Of a stretch of DNA of 64,000 bases, positions 36,512 through 48,912 are shown one piece after another. Source of the DNA: Talpa occidentalis (lineage: Eukaryota > Chordata > Mammalia > Eulipotyphla > Talpidae); the NCBI RefSeq assembly GCF_014898055.3, contig NW_023602073.1, forward strand, positions 24,971,784 through 25,035,783, given 5' to 3'. The position numbers and the translations under genes are program-made. How positions within the stretch are numbered: the first letter of the stretch is position 1; every line of letters begins with the position of its first letter. Under the pieces are notes generated by a model that worked only from the letters and a program-made list of their open reading frames with translations, did no database searches and was not told the DNA's origin.

Positions 36512-36780
36512 TTTTTTTTTTTTTTAAAGATTTATTTATTTATGCATGCAAGAACTGGGTACAGGTCAGAGGTGTGGGGGGTGAGAGGAGTCACCAGAGA
36601 CAGAGTGGGGAACAGAAGGCACATTGACTTAAACACACTGCTGAGGGAGCAGCGGGCGAGTCAGGAGAGGTCTGCTACACCAGGTGGGTATCTCCTGGCT
36701 GGGGATCGAACTCATGCTGCAGTGTGCAGACAGCTTCATAGTGCTGTCTCTTAACAAACCTTGCACCATCAGGGAGGTCC
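36512..36780 (-). mobile_element. tRNA-derived SINE, counterpart of 21,475-21,752
   Basis: It has the same diverged-subfamily signature and context, with small deletions. Confidence 0.85.
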
Positions 36781-39700
36781 TTGACGCCTCTCTTCTAACT
36801 GTACCTCCAGCTGCCCTTCTAAAGGTAGAGCTGAGTTTATTATTTTAGAGAGAAATCTACCATTTTATTTTTATGATGAAAAATTATTAAGTCTAACTTT
36901 ATTCATTTGTTTTTACTAGAGATGACTGTGTACACACTGTATGTGATTCAGAGGCTTAGGAACCAAAGAAACTCACCAGTCTAGGAGATGAAATCAAGTG
37001 AGCTTTCTGAGGAAGAAGGGCACTTCAAATCATTCTCCTGGTCGACTATGGAACCATAAAGCACAGGAGGGGGAAGTGTAGTTTGGGGTGGGGGAAAGCA
37101 AGAGAATGATTTCCCTTGCATTGACCAAGTCTAGGTGCAATCCTCCTCTTTAATAGTTTTGTCTTTGGTAGACACAGTGAAAAAGAAGAGAAGAAATTAT
37201 GTTTCTGTCTGTATTTAAATATTCCTCTTACAGAGGCCAGAAGAAGAGGAGAAATGCCTTTTTTATATTTCTGTGTTTCTGATATGTTATACGTATGGCC
37301 CTTGCTGCCTGGAGAGACTGCCTCCAACCAGGACAAGCTGATTTCTACAGAGTCAAAAACTTCTGTGAGCCTGCCTTCAAATGCGGACCAAACACCCTCA
37401 AACCACATCCTTGTGGGGCTCTCACACTCCAGCCACTTTTGCCCTCCCCTAATCCCACCAGGGATGGGTCACCAGACAAAGAGACAGTCTCAGTGCCTCA
37501 GAAAGCCCCCAGCATTACTCACACTGGCCGGTGAGCTTGCTTGCCTGCCTGCCATTCCGTCTGTCCGTGGAAGCCACCATAAATGCTCTGCCCATGCTTC
37601 TCCCCATCCCTCTGCTTCTGGCTGGCCCTGCTCCTTCCCTGGTGGCCCTGAATGGTATGGTATGTGTTCTCCTGGATCTGAGAATACAATCTCTTTGCAG
37701 CGGCAGTCATCTCCTGATCTGGTGGCTTTGCCATCCCTGAACAATAAAAAACCAAAATTTTAAAACTGACATTTTAAAATCGACATTTAAAAAGGTGCCT
37801 ATCCTTGCATTAGTTTGTAAACAAAGGGAATATAAAGGTATTTTCCACAGCTTTTGGTTCCATCTCATTGTTCTGAAGTCTGTTTACATTTGAGCAAGTG
37901 CTTTAGAAGCAGGGAGGCTGGTTCTAAAGGAAGAGCTGATCCTCACAGTCCATGCCCCGAAGCCTGGAGACTAATAACGGCAGTGCTAGTGTAATTGCTT
38001 CTGTAAACTCCTCCGAGCCTCCACTGCTGTCTATGCCGTATTTACTGGAAGCCCCCCGTTCCATCATCTCTCCTTCATTATTTTACCAGTCTCCCTATTA
38101 CATGGGTTTTGTATTAAGCCCAGGAATCCTGTGCTTCTCTAACACCGATGAACTTAGGCATCTTGGCTGGCCCCCTGAGAGAATCCACCAAAGAGAATGC
38201 CTGGGTTAGATGAATAGATTTCAGATATTCTCTTTTAATTTTTTTTGCACATGCAACACATAACGCTTTATTATGAAAGTTTGTGAAAACATTTTCATTG
38301 TACATAATTCAAGAAATAGGGAAAACAAAGTCTTTTCACACTGTTTCTTTCTACATGAAATCATTACATTTCACTACCATCTTCCTTTGAGTTTTCATTC
38401 TCTATCACTCTTTTTCTCTCTCCTCCCTCCACTCTGCCTCTCTCCTACACACTCTTACAACCCCATGTTTATCTGTACAGTCTTAAATCACAAATAGAAG
38501 TATCTTGCTCATATGTTCTATACTTCCTATTTTCCTCTCATTAAGTCCACAGAAGCATCTCATTTTTTTTGAGTAATGCACACCACAGGATATACATACT
38601 ATAATTTATTTAACCATCTGCAATTGAAGGAAATTTAAGTTGTTTCAATTTTTGGCATACAAACATTGCTACTGTTAAATTCTTGCTCAGGCCAAAGGAC
38701 AGGCATAAGATTTTTGTGAAATAGACTGCTGGACATACAATTTCTGGGGGGGCATTGTCTCTGTACTGATGGAGAAAAAACCTTATGTGTCACAAGATGA
38801 GGAAATGAAAAAATAAAGCATTTACTGATGCTAGAAGAAGTTACTTGATTCTACTCAGAACACCAGAGCAGGAACTTGCTTAGCTTTTGCTCTAGGATAA
38901 TCTGTCTCTGTTGACTTCTCTGCTCAGTGCCTTTAAATAACATTCTTTAGGGAATAGGAGTTTGAAGGAGGAAGACCAACCGAGAAATGATAAAATTTTC
39001 AGAAACCTACTGCAGAGTATTATACCTTCAGTGGTTAAAACAGTTAATGTGCAAGTAAAATTTGTAGCTTTTATCCCTTTTAAAATTTTACAACTCCAGT
39101 GAAAGTGAATTTAGGCTAGAAATTTATAAGTGACAAACAGAATGAGTCTTTTGCACTTAGAATATACCTCGGCTTCCATCTGACTCATAAATAATGAGGA
39201 TTATTAATATAATGCAACAACTACAGCCTAGAAGGACCCAGCACAAAACAATCAACCCATAATTATACTATCTTCAGAGAAATGCTTTAAATTATTTTAA
39301 GATGAAGAAGCTCTGTTTCAAAATTATATTTATACATACAATATAAAGAAGAGGGTAAAGGAGAGCAAGAATTTGAAGAGTGGAAAAAAAAACCAAGGTT
39401 TTTTAAAAAAATTTAAATCATTTAAAAAATCAGAGGTAACTGCCCATTCATCTTTTATTTCATAAGGAAATTAATGACAAAAGCAACAGAGTAGCCAAGA
39501 AAAGTAAGAAGGAATGGAACTCAAAGTGTCGCTTTTCAGGCAGACTGAAGACAAACATGTCTAAGAAGTCATGTTAACCTAGAAGCTATTTGTAGGAACA
39601 CTAGGTATTTCGTCTTTACTAACTTAGATGTTCAAGAAAACCATGAATTTCTAAGCATTTTGTCAAATGTGCAGTATCCAGGTAAATAGGGTTTTGATTA

Positions 39701-41099
39701 CTTGGTTACACAAGGAAAACTTGAGTTCTAATTCAAAATGAAATTTTATTTTATATTTGGCAATTAAGGCCAAGTGATCCTCAAAATCAGAGAGATTGAC
39801 CAGTTCAGAATCCAAACCACATAGCAACTCCACCTCATAGATAGACTCTAAGACATAAGTATACTGGTCACCTGGTAATAAACACATATCCTGGCTCCCT
39901 CATTACTAGAGGGGGAACTTCAGTGAAGGTAAAAGTGGAGGAGGAAATGAACAAAGTTCCTTATCTCCAACAAGGCAACTCAGACATTAAACTTGTGTAA
40001 TGCTGAGTAGCTAATTTGAATAAACACTTCATGGCCCATGAGGTAGGAGATGAGATTCTTTGCTTACTGTTGTTTGTGATTACATCATGTCACCTAGATC
40101 AGCATTTTCTGTGGTCTGTTCTGCAGAACAGTAAACCTTCTTCTACCCAGCCCCTGCCAGATGCTCTGAGAACAGTGACTTTGGGAATGCCATTGGAGAA
40201 CCAGAGTGCTCAAGAGCACAAGAGGACACACAGCAAACAATATGGTTTAAGTCAGTTTAACCCAGAGCTTCTCTCAGATTCATTGGCCAACACGACCCTT
40301 TAATGGGGCATTCTGGAACTTTCTTCTCTGAGGAAACTTTTCTCTCTGGAAATTTACAAATACCTAGGTTTTCAGGAAAAATTTGTGGTTTTCTTTTGAG
40401 CAGTCCATCCAACTCAGCAGGGACGTAGTTAGTTGGGGAGGGGCATCCGTCTAGGAGGGGGTGACTGACCTGGAAGATCCTAACCAAGCAGGTGACCAGC
40501 CATTTCTCTACCTGTTCTGCATCTCTCAAGCTTCACGCAATGAGCTCCCCATGGGCCAGCCACACATCAGTCCCCAGGTAGGTCCAGGTATAGATTGACC
40601 CCAAGGGGTTTAATACCACAGAGTATCTGCCCAAAGTAACAATTTTGGTTCTGATATAATTGATTTTAGGTACTTCTTCTGAGAGTAACTCAGACAGTAA
40701 TTTCCTCTGGAGCCACAGATCATGAAAGTAGAAGCACATTGCCAGCATACAGATTTGTATTCCTCCTTACTGTGGGAGCATCACCTGCAGCTGGTTCCGT
40801 AGGAGAACCACCCACTGACCAAGTGTATGGGAAGAAGGAAGGATCACAGATTCATTTTAAGCTGAGGTTGTGCTCTACATTCTTCATGGATCTGGATCAG
40901 ATCCTGGTTTAAGCAACTACTTTAAAAGTATTTTGGGGTCAATTGGGAACATATAAATATGGATTGGGTATTAGATGATACTAGGGAATTAGTCTTATTA
41001 TGTTATAATACCTTGGCGTTATATAGGGCATTTTTCTAATTTTTTAGAGATTTTTGATTAGAGATATCTGTAATTCACTTTAAAAATATTTCAAGGAAA

Positions 41100-41208
41100 G
41101 GCCTCCCCTGGTGGCCAGCGGTTGAGCGCTGGGCTCTGAGGCTGCCCGCAGCCTCTGCGGCGCCTGTTCGTTCCCTGGGCACCGGCGGGTCCCACAAAAA
41201 AAAAAAAA
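41100..41208 (+). mobile_element. Short 3'-truncated SINE, counterpart of 26,094-26,204
   Basis: The same head-plus-poly(A) structure with TTCAAGGAA flanks is present. One base of the A box region is missing (GGTGGCCAG). Confidence 0.82.
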
Positions 41209-41307
41209 TTCAAGGAAAAAAATCAATTGAAATGGCCAAATCTTAGTAATTATTTGGTAATAGCTAAACAGTAATATCATTATACAATTCTTTCAACTCC
41301 CCTACTT

Positions 41308-41576
41308 TTTTTAAAAAAAAAGATTTATTTATTTATGCATACACGAGCTGGGGTACAGACCAGAGGGATGGGGGTGAGAGGATTCACCAGAGACAGAGTG
41401 GAGACAGAACAGTCAGATCAACTGAAATACAATACTGAGGGGAGTAGTGGGCGAGACAGGAGAGGTCTGCTGCACCATGTGGGTAGCTCCCTGGTCAGGG
41501 AGCGAACTCATGCTGCAGTGGCTGTTGGTAGCTTCATAGGTTGCGTCTTAACCCATTGCGCCACCAGGGAGGTCCC
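41308..41576 (-). mobile_element. tRNA-derived SINE, counterpart of 26,308-26,573
   Basis: The same SINE and target-site duplication as in the left copy. Confidence 0.9.
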
Positions 41577-43479
41577 TCAACTTCCCTACTTTTGAAAAAT
41601 ATCAAAATAATAAGTAAGCACAAAATGAATTTTACAAGCAATGCTGAGCTGAAAAGAGCAATACAAAAAAAAAAAAAAAAAAAAAAGCAACCAATGTGGA
41701 AAAACTATGTTTCCATTTATATAAAGTCCGAAAACTGGCCAAAATCCCACAACGACAAAACAATTGTAGAAAGCTAAAGCTCTAAAGTTTGAAATCACAA
41801 AAAAAAAGCAAAGGAAGGATATGATCACAACAAAAATCAGAACAGGTGCCAAGGGGAACTGTAAACAGGCACTTTCAGGGGTTACAGGTGCTGCCCATAT
41901 TTTATTTTTTGCCTTGGGTGGGGTTACAGTATTCACTTTACAGTCATTTTTAAATTAATGTTGAACTCATGTTGCATTTCCTGATGTTGTTTTATTTTGA
42001 AAAATAAATCATTAAAGGCCATTCTTTTTGTACTATTGCATCAGTCTCTGGAAGGTGAAAACTCAATATAATGAATTTATGCAGTTGGTCAGAGACTTAC
42101 TCTGTTAATGAAAGAAAAGCAAATAATCACAAGGCAATAAAAGTCACAAGTTTCTGGTTGCTTTTTATTAGGTCAGGCAGGAGTGGAGAGGGTTGCTATT
42201 ATGCAGGTCTCAGGTCGGACAGGAACTGAAGCTTTGGGAAGAGTTCAAGTTTTAGGGGTGAGTAATTTGCAGAAGTAAAAATTCTGATTTTTGAAACAGG
42301 GCGGACTTTTCTTAGAGTCCATCCTCAAAGTGACAGTAAGAACAAGCAAGGGGAGTTCGCAAGGATCGGGCTCAGCCATCTTAGGGAGCAGACTCAGGTA
42401 GGTTTGTGTTACAAGGGGCAGATTCCATTTTTAATTTCTTTACTCCAATCTGCACAGGAAACTTCAAATTCTAGTAGATAAGTATCAATTTTCTCTTCTG
42501 AGATCTATGAGACACACAAAAAAAATCTCCTTCTCCATATATTGGCCCCTGTTATTGGGATGTGGTAGAACCAAACTTAATAAAGCTAAGATGTGAAAAA
42601 AAAATTGATGTTAGGCTCCATTCACAGCCTTCACTTTGTCCTTTCATCTATATATCACCTAGCAGGATAGACATTTTCATTGAATGTGAAACAGGAGGCC
42701 CTAGAGTGATAGGGAAGGCACTATAATGGAAGTGTTTATATTAGAAAGAGCCCAGCCCTTTGGGGCTTGCTTCTCTTACTTGTAGGAAAGCATGTCATAA
42801 TATCTAGATTTTTGTGATTGTGCATGGAGCCACAATTCACATGTTCTCTGTTGCCTCTAAAACTTCCCCCAGGAATAGAAAGAAAACTCATTGATTTAGA
42901 GTTAGCTAAGTGAGTTAGTTGCTCCTTCCAGATGTAGGAAGCATAATGCTGTAGTGTATTTCATTCCAGACACCTAATTATTATTGATCACTTTATGATA
43001 GAAATGTACTGCCTAAAGCACTGAAGAATGGAAATCTGAAATCCTGCCCAGAATGGCTTAAACACCCCAGCTACCACCTGTTACCAAAAAGATAATAGGG
43101 CCCTTGTTCAAAGTGTTTTGTGGTGACAAGTACATGGAAATAAGCTTGCTGCTTCACTGCTTGATTTTCTACTCATGGTCATTAGAAGGTAATATTAGAA
43201 TACCTTTCACATCTTAATTTTCTGACACTTTATAAGACAGAGAAAGACAGCAGCATTGGATTTAGGGGTTTTATTTGTTCTTATTATCTACAGTCAGAAC
43301 TAAAATCAGCTAATAATTTTGAACAAAAATTAAAAAAATCATAACTATGTATAGTTATGTCAGATTTCCACTCAAATAGTTTTCATGAAAGGGACATATT
43401 GTACAAAGACTTGACTTCTCTCCTCCATTGCCATGGTAACACTATATATTAGTAGCTGTTCTCCTTGCTTTTCTCATAG

Positions 43480-43640
43480 TACATTATGTATGTCTAAAAA
43501 CAACTCCAGAGGTTGGGATTAATTTCTCCATTTTGCAGATAAAGAGTGTTAAGTAACTTGCCCAAGATACAAAGTTCAACCTAAGCCAAGTGATTTCAGT
43601 GTGTGAACACTCAAATATGACATTATCTTGCCCATCTATC
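43480..43640 (-). mobile_element. MIR SINE, counterpart of 28,455-28,600
   Basis: The same reversed MIR core as in the left copy, nearly unchanged. Confidence 0.75.
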
Positions 43641-44018
43641 TTGCCTTTATGAGTCAGGGATATGCTTTACAATTTGTCCATCCTCTACATAAAAAAAATT
43701 AACTTGTACAGATAGGCTATCATGCATCTACAGGCGAACTAATATTGGATTTTTGACTATTTTCTGGGCAAAATGATCTGTAGATGATTATTTCTTAAAT
43801 AATTTAATGAAGCTTAGGGATTATTTGCCATTGAATGGGTTTCACATACAAAGACCAAGCAACATAAAGTTCTTGTACATAAAGTTCTATAAACTGTGGA
43901 TTGTTAATTACAACCACTCTTCATTTATAAACATTTTAAACTGTCAGAGGAAATGCAGTCACACACACATTTAAAAAAAATAGCAGGATTCAATTTCTTT
44001 CATTTGCTTGAATCTGAT

Positions 44019-44286
44019 TTTTTTTTTAAAGATTTATTTATTTATAGAAGCACTGGGGTACAGGCCAGAGGTGTGGGAGGGTGAGAGAATTCAAAATCAC
44101 CAGAGACAGGTGGGGAGCAGAACAGGCTGATGAAATACACTGCTGAGGGGAGCAGTGGGTGAAACAGGAGAGGTCTGCCGCACCATATGGGAATCCCCCT
44201 GGCCAGTCGGGAATCGAACCCCACTGCAGAGGCTGCAGACAGCTTCACAGCGCTGCACTCAACTGCCTGCGCCACCAGGGAGGCCC
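44019..44286 (-). mobile_element. tRNA-derived SINE, counterpart of 28,981-29,248
   Basis: TTGAATCTGATT flanks it on both sides as in the left copy. Confidence 0.92.
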
Positions 44287-44819
44287 TTGAATCTGATTCT
44301 TTAGGACAAGAACTTTGTTCCATAATATTGTCAACAGTTTCTCAATTCTAGGGATTAACTCCCATTTATGGGTTGGTTTAAGTAAAGTCCTGCGCAAAAG
44401 CAGCAATTTAGAATTCAGATTCTGATTTTTAGTACCACCAGGGCTTGAGGGGGTAAAAGGGTGAAGTACCCAATGGGGCTCTGGTACTGATGGGAGTTCA
44501 GCTGACCTCAGTGGTGTTCAAAGGCAAATACTGGCCATCAGCCATTTACTTTCTTGCTGGAAAATCCATAAAAAGGTCTGTGCTGGCCCTCATCATTAGG
44601 TTGATAGAAAATCTTGTCTGAGGTTGCACTTATATATTACAGGAATGAGTGATGAAACAGATCAATCAACTTGATTTGATTTTTCCTGTTTTTAAAACTT
44701 CCTGTGACCTGACAAGAGCTAATTAGATAATTGCTATGAACCATGAAGACAGCATCTAAACAGAAACTGTCTGGACTCTGTCCCAGTTGTGCTGAAACTA
44801 TTAGCTCAGTGGTGCTATT

Positions 44820-45520
44820 GGTTCATTTCTTTTTAATCGTGGTCAAACATACTTAAAAAATTTACCATCTTAACCAGTTCAGTAGTGTCAAGAATACTCA
44901 ATTGTGCAACCAATCTCCAGAACTCTTTCATCTTGCAAAACTGACACTCGATCCCCATTAAACAAGGCCCATTCTTTCCTACTTCCTGCCCCCAGGCTGC
45001 CACCTTTTTACTTTTTGTCTCTATGAATCTGACTGCTCTGAGTACCTCAAAGCAGTGGAACCATACAGTATTTGTCTTATTTGTGACTGGTTTAATTCAT
45101 TTAGCATGGTATTCTCAAGGTTCATACCTGTTGTAGTATGGGACAGGATTTCTTTCCTTGTTAAGGTTGAGTAATATTGGATATGTGACATTTTGTTTAT
45201 CCATTCATCCATCAATGGGCATTTGGGTTGCTTCCACCTCTTGGTTATTGTGAATAATGCTGCTATTAAACATCGGTTGACAAATATCTCTTCATCATCC
45301 TATTTCAATTCTTTTGGCTATGTACTGAAAGTGGAATTGTTAGATCATATGATGATTTATTTTTATGTTTTTAAGAAAATGCTATACTGTTTTCCACAAT
45401 GACTGTATTATTTTACACGCCTATCAACAGTGCATAAAGGCTTCAGTTTCTTTACATCCAGACAACACTTGTTTTCTGTTTTGTTTAGAGTAGTCATCCT
45501 AATGGGATGAGGTGGTAAAC
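44820..45520 (-). mobile_element. Ancient L1 3' end, counterpart of 29,790-30,475
   Basis: The same reversed L1 text is present. Here it looks more complete than in the left copy ('tactgttttccacaatgact' against a version missing bases), fitting a position well inside its contig. Confidence 0.75.
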
Positions 45521-45619
45521 TTTGCAAAAAGATGTCAAAATTCAGGGAGAGGGGAAGTATGAGAATACAGACATATAGTATTTGACCAAGAGTTTAAATG
45601 CTTTTAAAGATTTTGATTT

Positions 45620-46161
45620 CTTCAGCTCAGGTCATAAAAATATCACAAACTATACTATAATCCTCTTTTGACCCTTTGGAGTTATAAGACTTGATTAATT
45701 TATAAAAGAAAAGTGGGGATTGAGTTTGTGGAAAGGATGAATAAGAGAAAAGGTTACATTTGCTTTCTTTTTTTTAATCAAAGATTTTTATTTATTTATA
45801 CAAGAACCGGGGTATAAGCCAGATGTGCAGGAGGGTGAGAGGATTCACCAGAGACAGAGTGGGGAACAGAACAGGCAGACTGACTGAAATACACTGCTGA
45901 TGGGCGTAGCGGACGAGACAGGAGAGGCCTGCCACTCCATGTAGGCATCTTGCAGGCGGGCCAAGATCGAACCTGAGCTGCAGAGGCCGCAGACAGCCTC
46001 ACAGCGCAGTGCTCAACCGCCTGTGCCACCAAGGGAGGCCCAGAAAAGGTTACATTTTCCAGAGAAAGAAATAAAGGCTTTGTTATTGTTGTTGTTTTTA
46101 CTTTCGAACTTTTATTCACGATTAATGAAGGACATTAGCAAATATTTGTATCTCCTTCCAC
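45620..46161. repeat. Paralogous block A, carrying a SINE
   Basis: This stretch from 'cttcagctcaggtcataaaa' to 'aaatatttgtatctccttcc' is related, with substitutions, to 47,179-47,419. Removing the SINE at 45,762-46,041 brings the two to a similar length. The divergence is far higher than between the ~15 kb copies, so this is a separate and older local duplication. Confidence 0.85.
45762..46041 (-). mobile_element. tRNA-derived SINE, right copy, with target-site duplication
   Basis: It lies between two copies of AGAAAAGGTTACATTT. The paralog at about 47,313-47,330 has this sequence once, with no SINE, which identifies the exact insertion point. Confidence 0.93.
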
Positions 46162-46412
46162 TGTGTATGAGGGTCTTTAATTATGTATGAGGAAGCCTGG
46201 ATAGCTGGTATCCATGCGATTTCTTTCAAGTTTCTGTGGGGTTTGAAACCACACTGTCCATTCAAGTTGAATTACTCAAGGGAAAATTTTAGGGGGACTA
46301 TAACTGAGTCCAAAGGTAGCAAGAGTGGATTCTGTAAGCTTTCCAGCTCCGTGTTTCAAAAAGATAGAAAAAATATTTATATGGAAAAAAAGAACTAGTT
46401 TGTGAATATGTA

Positions 46413-46590
46413 GAGCAGATGTTGGCAAACTTTTTCTGTAAAGGCCAGTCTCTGTGGAAACCACTTCACCACAGCAGCCACAGTACGCAAATGAATGAGC
46501 ATGGCTGTGTGCCAATAAAATTTTATTTACAAAATCAAGTGGAGAGATGGATTTGGTCTGTAGGTCACAGTTTCCTAACCCATATTGTGG
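46413..46590 (+). mobile_element. Ancient hAT-type non-autonomous transposon
   Basis: Motifs such as 'gttggcaaactttttctgta', 'aaaggccagtctctgtggaa', 'aaatgaatgagcatggctgt' and 'ccaataaaattttatttaca' match a widespread mammalian hAT (Charlie-related) short element. The ends form an imperfect inverted repeat (CAGATGTTGGCAAAC against the reverse complement of GTTTCCTAACCCAT). The subfamily is not certain. Confidence 0.7.
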
Positions 46591-47178
46591 AAGACTAATT
46601 TAAAAGTTAGTTTTTTTTATAATTGAAGGAGGAAGAACAAACTTTTAAGCCTTATGGCAAAAAAAAAGATATAATTAAGTATAAAACTGTAACTTTCACA
46701 TAAAACATACATTTCATGGCTCTATGTTATATCTATTATTTTAATACTTGATATGAAGAATCTTACAATGCAATAAATGTTGAACTTCATTAAAAGTGAA
46801 TGCTTTGATTTTACTCTGTACGGGAATTATAACCAAGATGAAAATGCATACATTGTGCAAAAATGAAAAATGATGTAAAAATATATAAAATAAAAATAAA
46901 GAAATAAAGAAAAATGTTTTCATAATAAAATCATATATGCTATAAAAAATATATCAGATTCTAGCCCACCCCCCAAAATGAATGCTTAACTTTACAAAAA
47001 AAAAAAAACAAACCCTCAGATCAACAAGCAAAAATCATATCCTTACTCAGAAATCACATAACAAATTCTTGCTGTTGTCATAAGGAAATGAAATTTTCCT
47101 CATTAACATACAACTGGAGATTCCAAAGTCACCACAAAGAGGAAATGGTCCTCTTCAAGTGGGTATCTGACCCAATGT
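46591..47178. other. AT-rich unassigned sequence
   Basis: No gene or named repeat is visible. A poly(A) run lies at about 46,997-47,010. Confidence 0.5.
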
Positions 47179-47419
47179 CCTACTTCAGCTCAGGTCATAA
47201 AAATATCACAAACTATAGTCCTCCTTTGACCCTTTGGAGTTATAAGACTTTTGACTTCTTTATAAAAGAAAAGTAGGGATTGAGTTTGTGGAAAGGATGA
47301 ATAAGAGAAAAGGTTACATTTTCCAGAGAAAGAAATAAAGGCTTTATTATTGTTTTTATTTTCAAATTTTTCTTCATGATTAATGAAGTAAAATAGCAAG
47401 TATTTGTATCTTCCTCCCT
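47179..47419. repeat. Paralogous block B, with the SINE site empty
   Basis: This block is related to 45,620-46,161. It contains AGAAAAGGTTACATTTTCC once at about 47,313-47,330, where block A has a SINE between two copies of the same words. Other differences include a deletion in 'aaactata(ctataa)tcctc' and several substitutions. Confidence 0.85.
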
Positions 47420-47599
47420 TGAAGTTTCTCTCAAAGTGGTGACGAAGACACACTCCTTACTAAGCTCTAGTCTGGCTCCTTTGACCCTCCGTCTTTATGA
47501 GGCATCAACCTTGGCATGTAAGAACTCAATTTTCAACACAAGTGATTTCGTCCACCCCTACATTAAAGAGACCTGAACACTAGCATAGTTTCTAGCAGC

Positions 47600-48571
47600 T
47601 CAATACCATTTTTTACATCATTTTTTATTTTTGCAAAATGTATGCATTTTCATCTTGGTTATAGTCCCCATGCAATTCCTACCCCCCTTATTTTGACCCT
47701 AATCCTTCCTCCCCTCCCCCACTGTGGTGTGTCTCTGGTTTATAGTTGCTTGTTGATTTTGATTTTTACTTTATTCAATTAGTCTTTTTCCTGATCTCTT
47801 ATTTAGGTTTTCTAAATTCCTGCTATGAGTGAGACCATCTGGTATTTTTCTTTTTCTTTCTGGTTTATTTTGCTGAGCATGATCCCTTCCAGCTCCACCC
47901 ATGTTGCTGCAAATGGCATGAGTTTATCTTTTTTGATTGCTGAGTAATATTCATTGTGCATATGTACCACATCTTCTTGAGCCAGTCATCTATTTTTGGG
48001 CATTTGGGTTGTTTCCATAGCTTAGCTATTGTAAATAGTGCTGCTAAAAACATAGGGATGCAGGTGCCATTTTCAATTAATGATTCTGTGTCCTTTGGGT
48101 AAATACCTAGGAGTGGAATTGCTGGATCATATGGAAGCTCCTTCTTTAGCAGGTTGAGGAATCTCCACACAGCTTTCCATAGTGGTTGGACCAGTTTGCA
48201 CTTCCACCAGCAGTGCAGAAGAGTTCCTTTTTCTCCGCATCCTCGCCAACATTTGTTGTAGCTAGTTTTTTTAATATGTGCCATTCTCACTGATTTGCAT
48301 TTTCCTGATTACAAGTGATGCTACATCAAATTAAAGAGCTTCTGTACATCAAAGGAGACAGTAACCAAAACAAAGAGACATCCTACCAACTGGGAGAAAA
48401 TTTTTGCACACAACACTAATGATAAAGGACTGATCACAAAAATCTACAAAGAGCTGAAGAGACTCAACAAAAACAAAGTAAATAATACAGTCAAAAAATG
48501 GACAGAAGAGCTAAAGGGGAAATTCTCCAAAGCGGAAATGAAAATGACTAACAGGCATATGAAAAAATGTT
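47600..48571 (-). mobile_element. L1 insertion with inverted 5' segment
   Basis: Bases about 47,600-48,318 are the reverse complement of the L1 3' end (counterpart of 54,511-55,230, with a ~35 bp internal loss). At 48,319 the orientation flips: 48,319-48,571 matches 54,256-54,508 in plus orientation ('ctacatcaaattaaagagct' to 'catatgaaaaaatgttc'). The two parts meet almost exactly end to end in the source element. This is the layout of twin-primed L1 insertions. The copy is older than the full-length L1, with more substitutions and a different 3' UTR. Confidence 0.87.
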
Positions 48572-48639
48572 CTAACTCCCTTTTACTGTTTGTCTCAAAA
48601 AGTTCACTGTCACCACATGAATTTAAAAGAAGGTTTTGT

Positions 48640-48912
48640 GGGCCTCCCCTGGTGGCGCAGAGGTTGAGTGCTGGGCTGCGAAGCTGCCTGCAGCCTCTGC
48701 AGCAACGGTTCAATCCCAGCTGCCGGTGAGGGTCCCACATGGCACGCAGACCTCTCCTGCTGCGCCCACTGCTCCCCTCAGGAGTGTATTTCGTCAGTCT
48801 GCCTGTTCTGTTCCCTGCTCTGGCTCTGGTGAATTCTCTCGCCCTCCTGCGCTTCTGACTATACCCAATGCTTGTATAAAAAAATAAATAAATCTTTAAA
48901 AAAAAAAAAAAA
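48640..48912 (+). mobile_element. tRNA-derived SINE directly upstream of the full-length L1
   Basis: This is a full SINE in plus orientation: head GGGCCTCCCCTGGTGGCGCA, A box about 48,653-48,663, B box GGTTCAATCCC at 48,707-48,717, body, then ATAAATAAATCTTT and a run of 14 A ending at 48,912. The next base is the first of the L1 5' UTR. The left flank AAAAGAAGGTTTTGT (48,625-48,639) has its partner only after the L1 tail (55,237-55,251). Confidence 0.93.

Larger units (their letters stand above)
31133..46077 (+). repeat. Duplicated ~15 kb segment, right copy
   Basis: The segment repeats 15,961-31,032 in the same orientation and with every nested insertion. It is 127 bp shorter. Its first 6 kb, next to the gap, show many missing bases (for example at 33,124-33,170 versus 17,990-18,050), while its last kilobase is cleaner than the left copy. 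After 46,077 it continues into sequence that the left copy does not have. That is what a second contig, overlapping the first, would look like. Confidence 0.95.

Noticed and set aside
15961..46077. A genuine recent tandem segmental duplication
   Set aside because: Considered and set aside as less likely, because the copy borders coincide exactly with the gap and the differences are indel-type and concentrated near the gap. Reads are needed to exclude it completely.
48640..48720. tRNA gene at the SINE head
   Set aside because: The A and B boxes are tRNA-derived, but the sequence does not fold as a complete cloverleaf that I can see, and it continues into the SINE body and A-tail.
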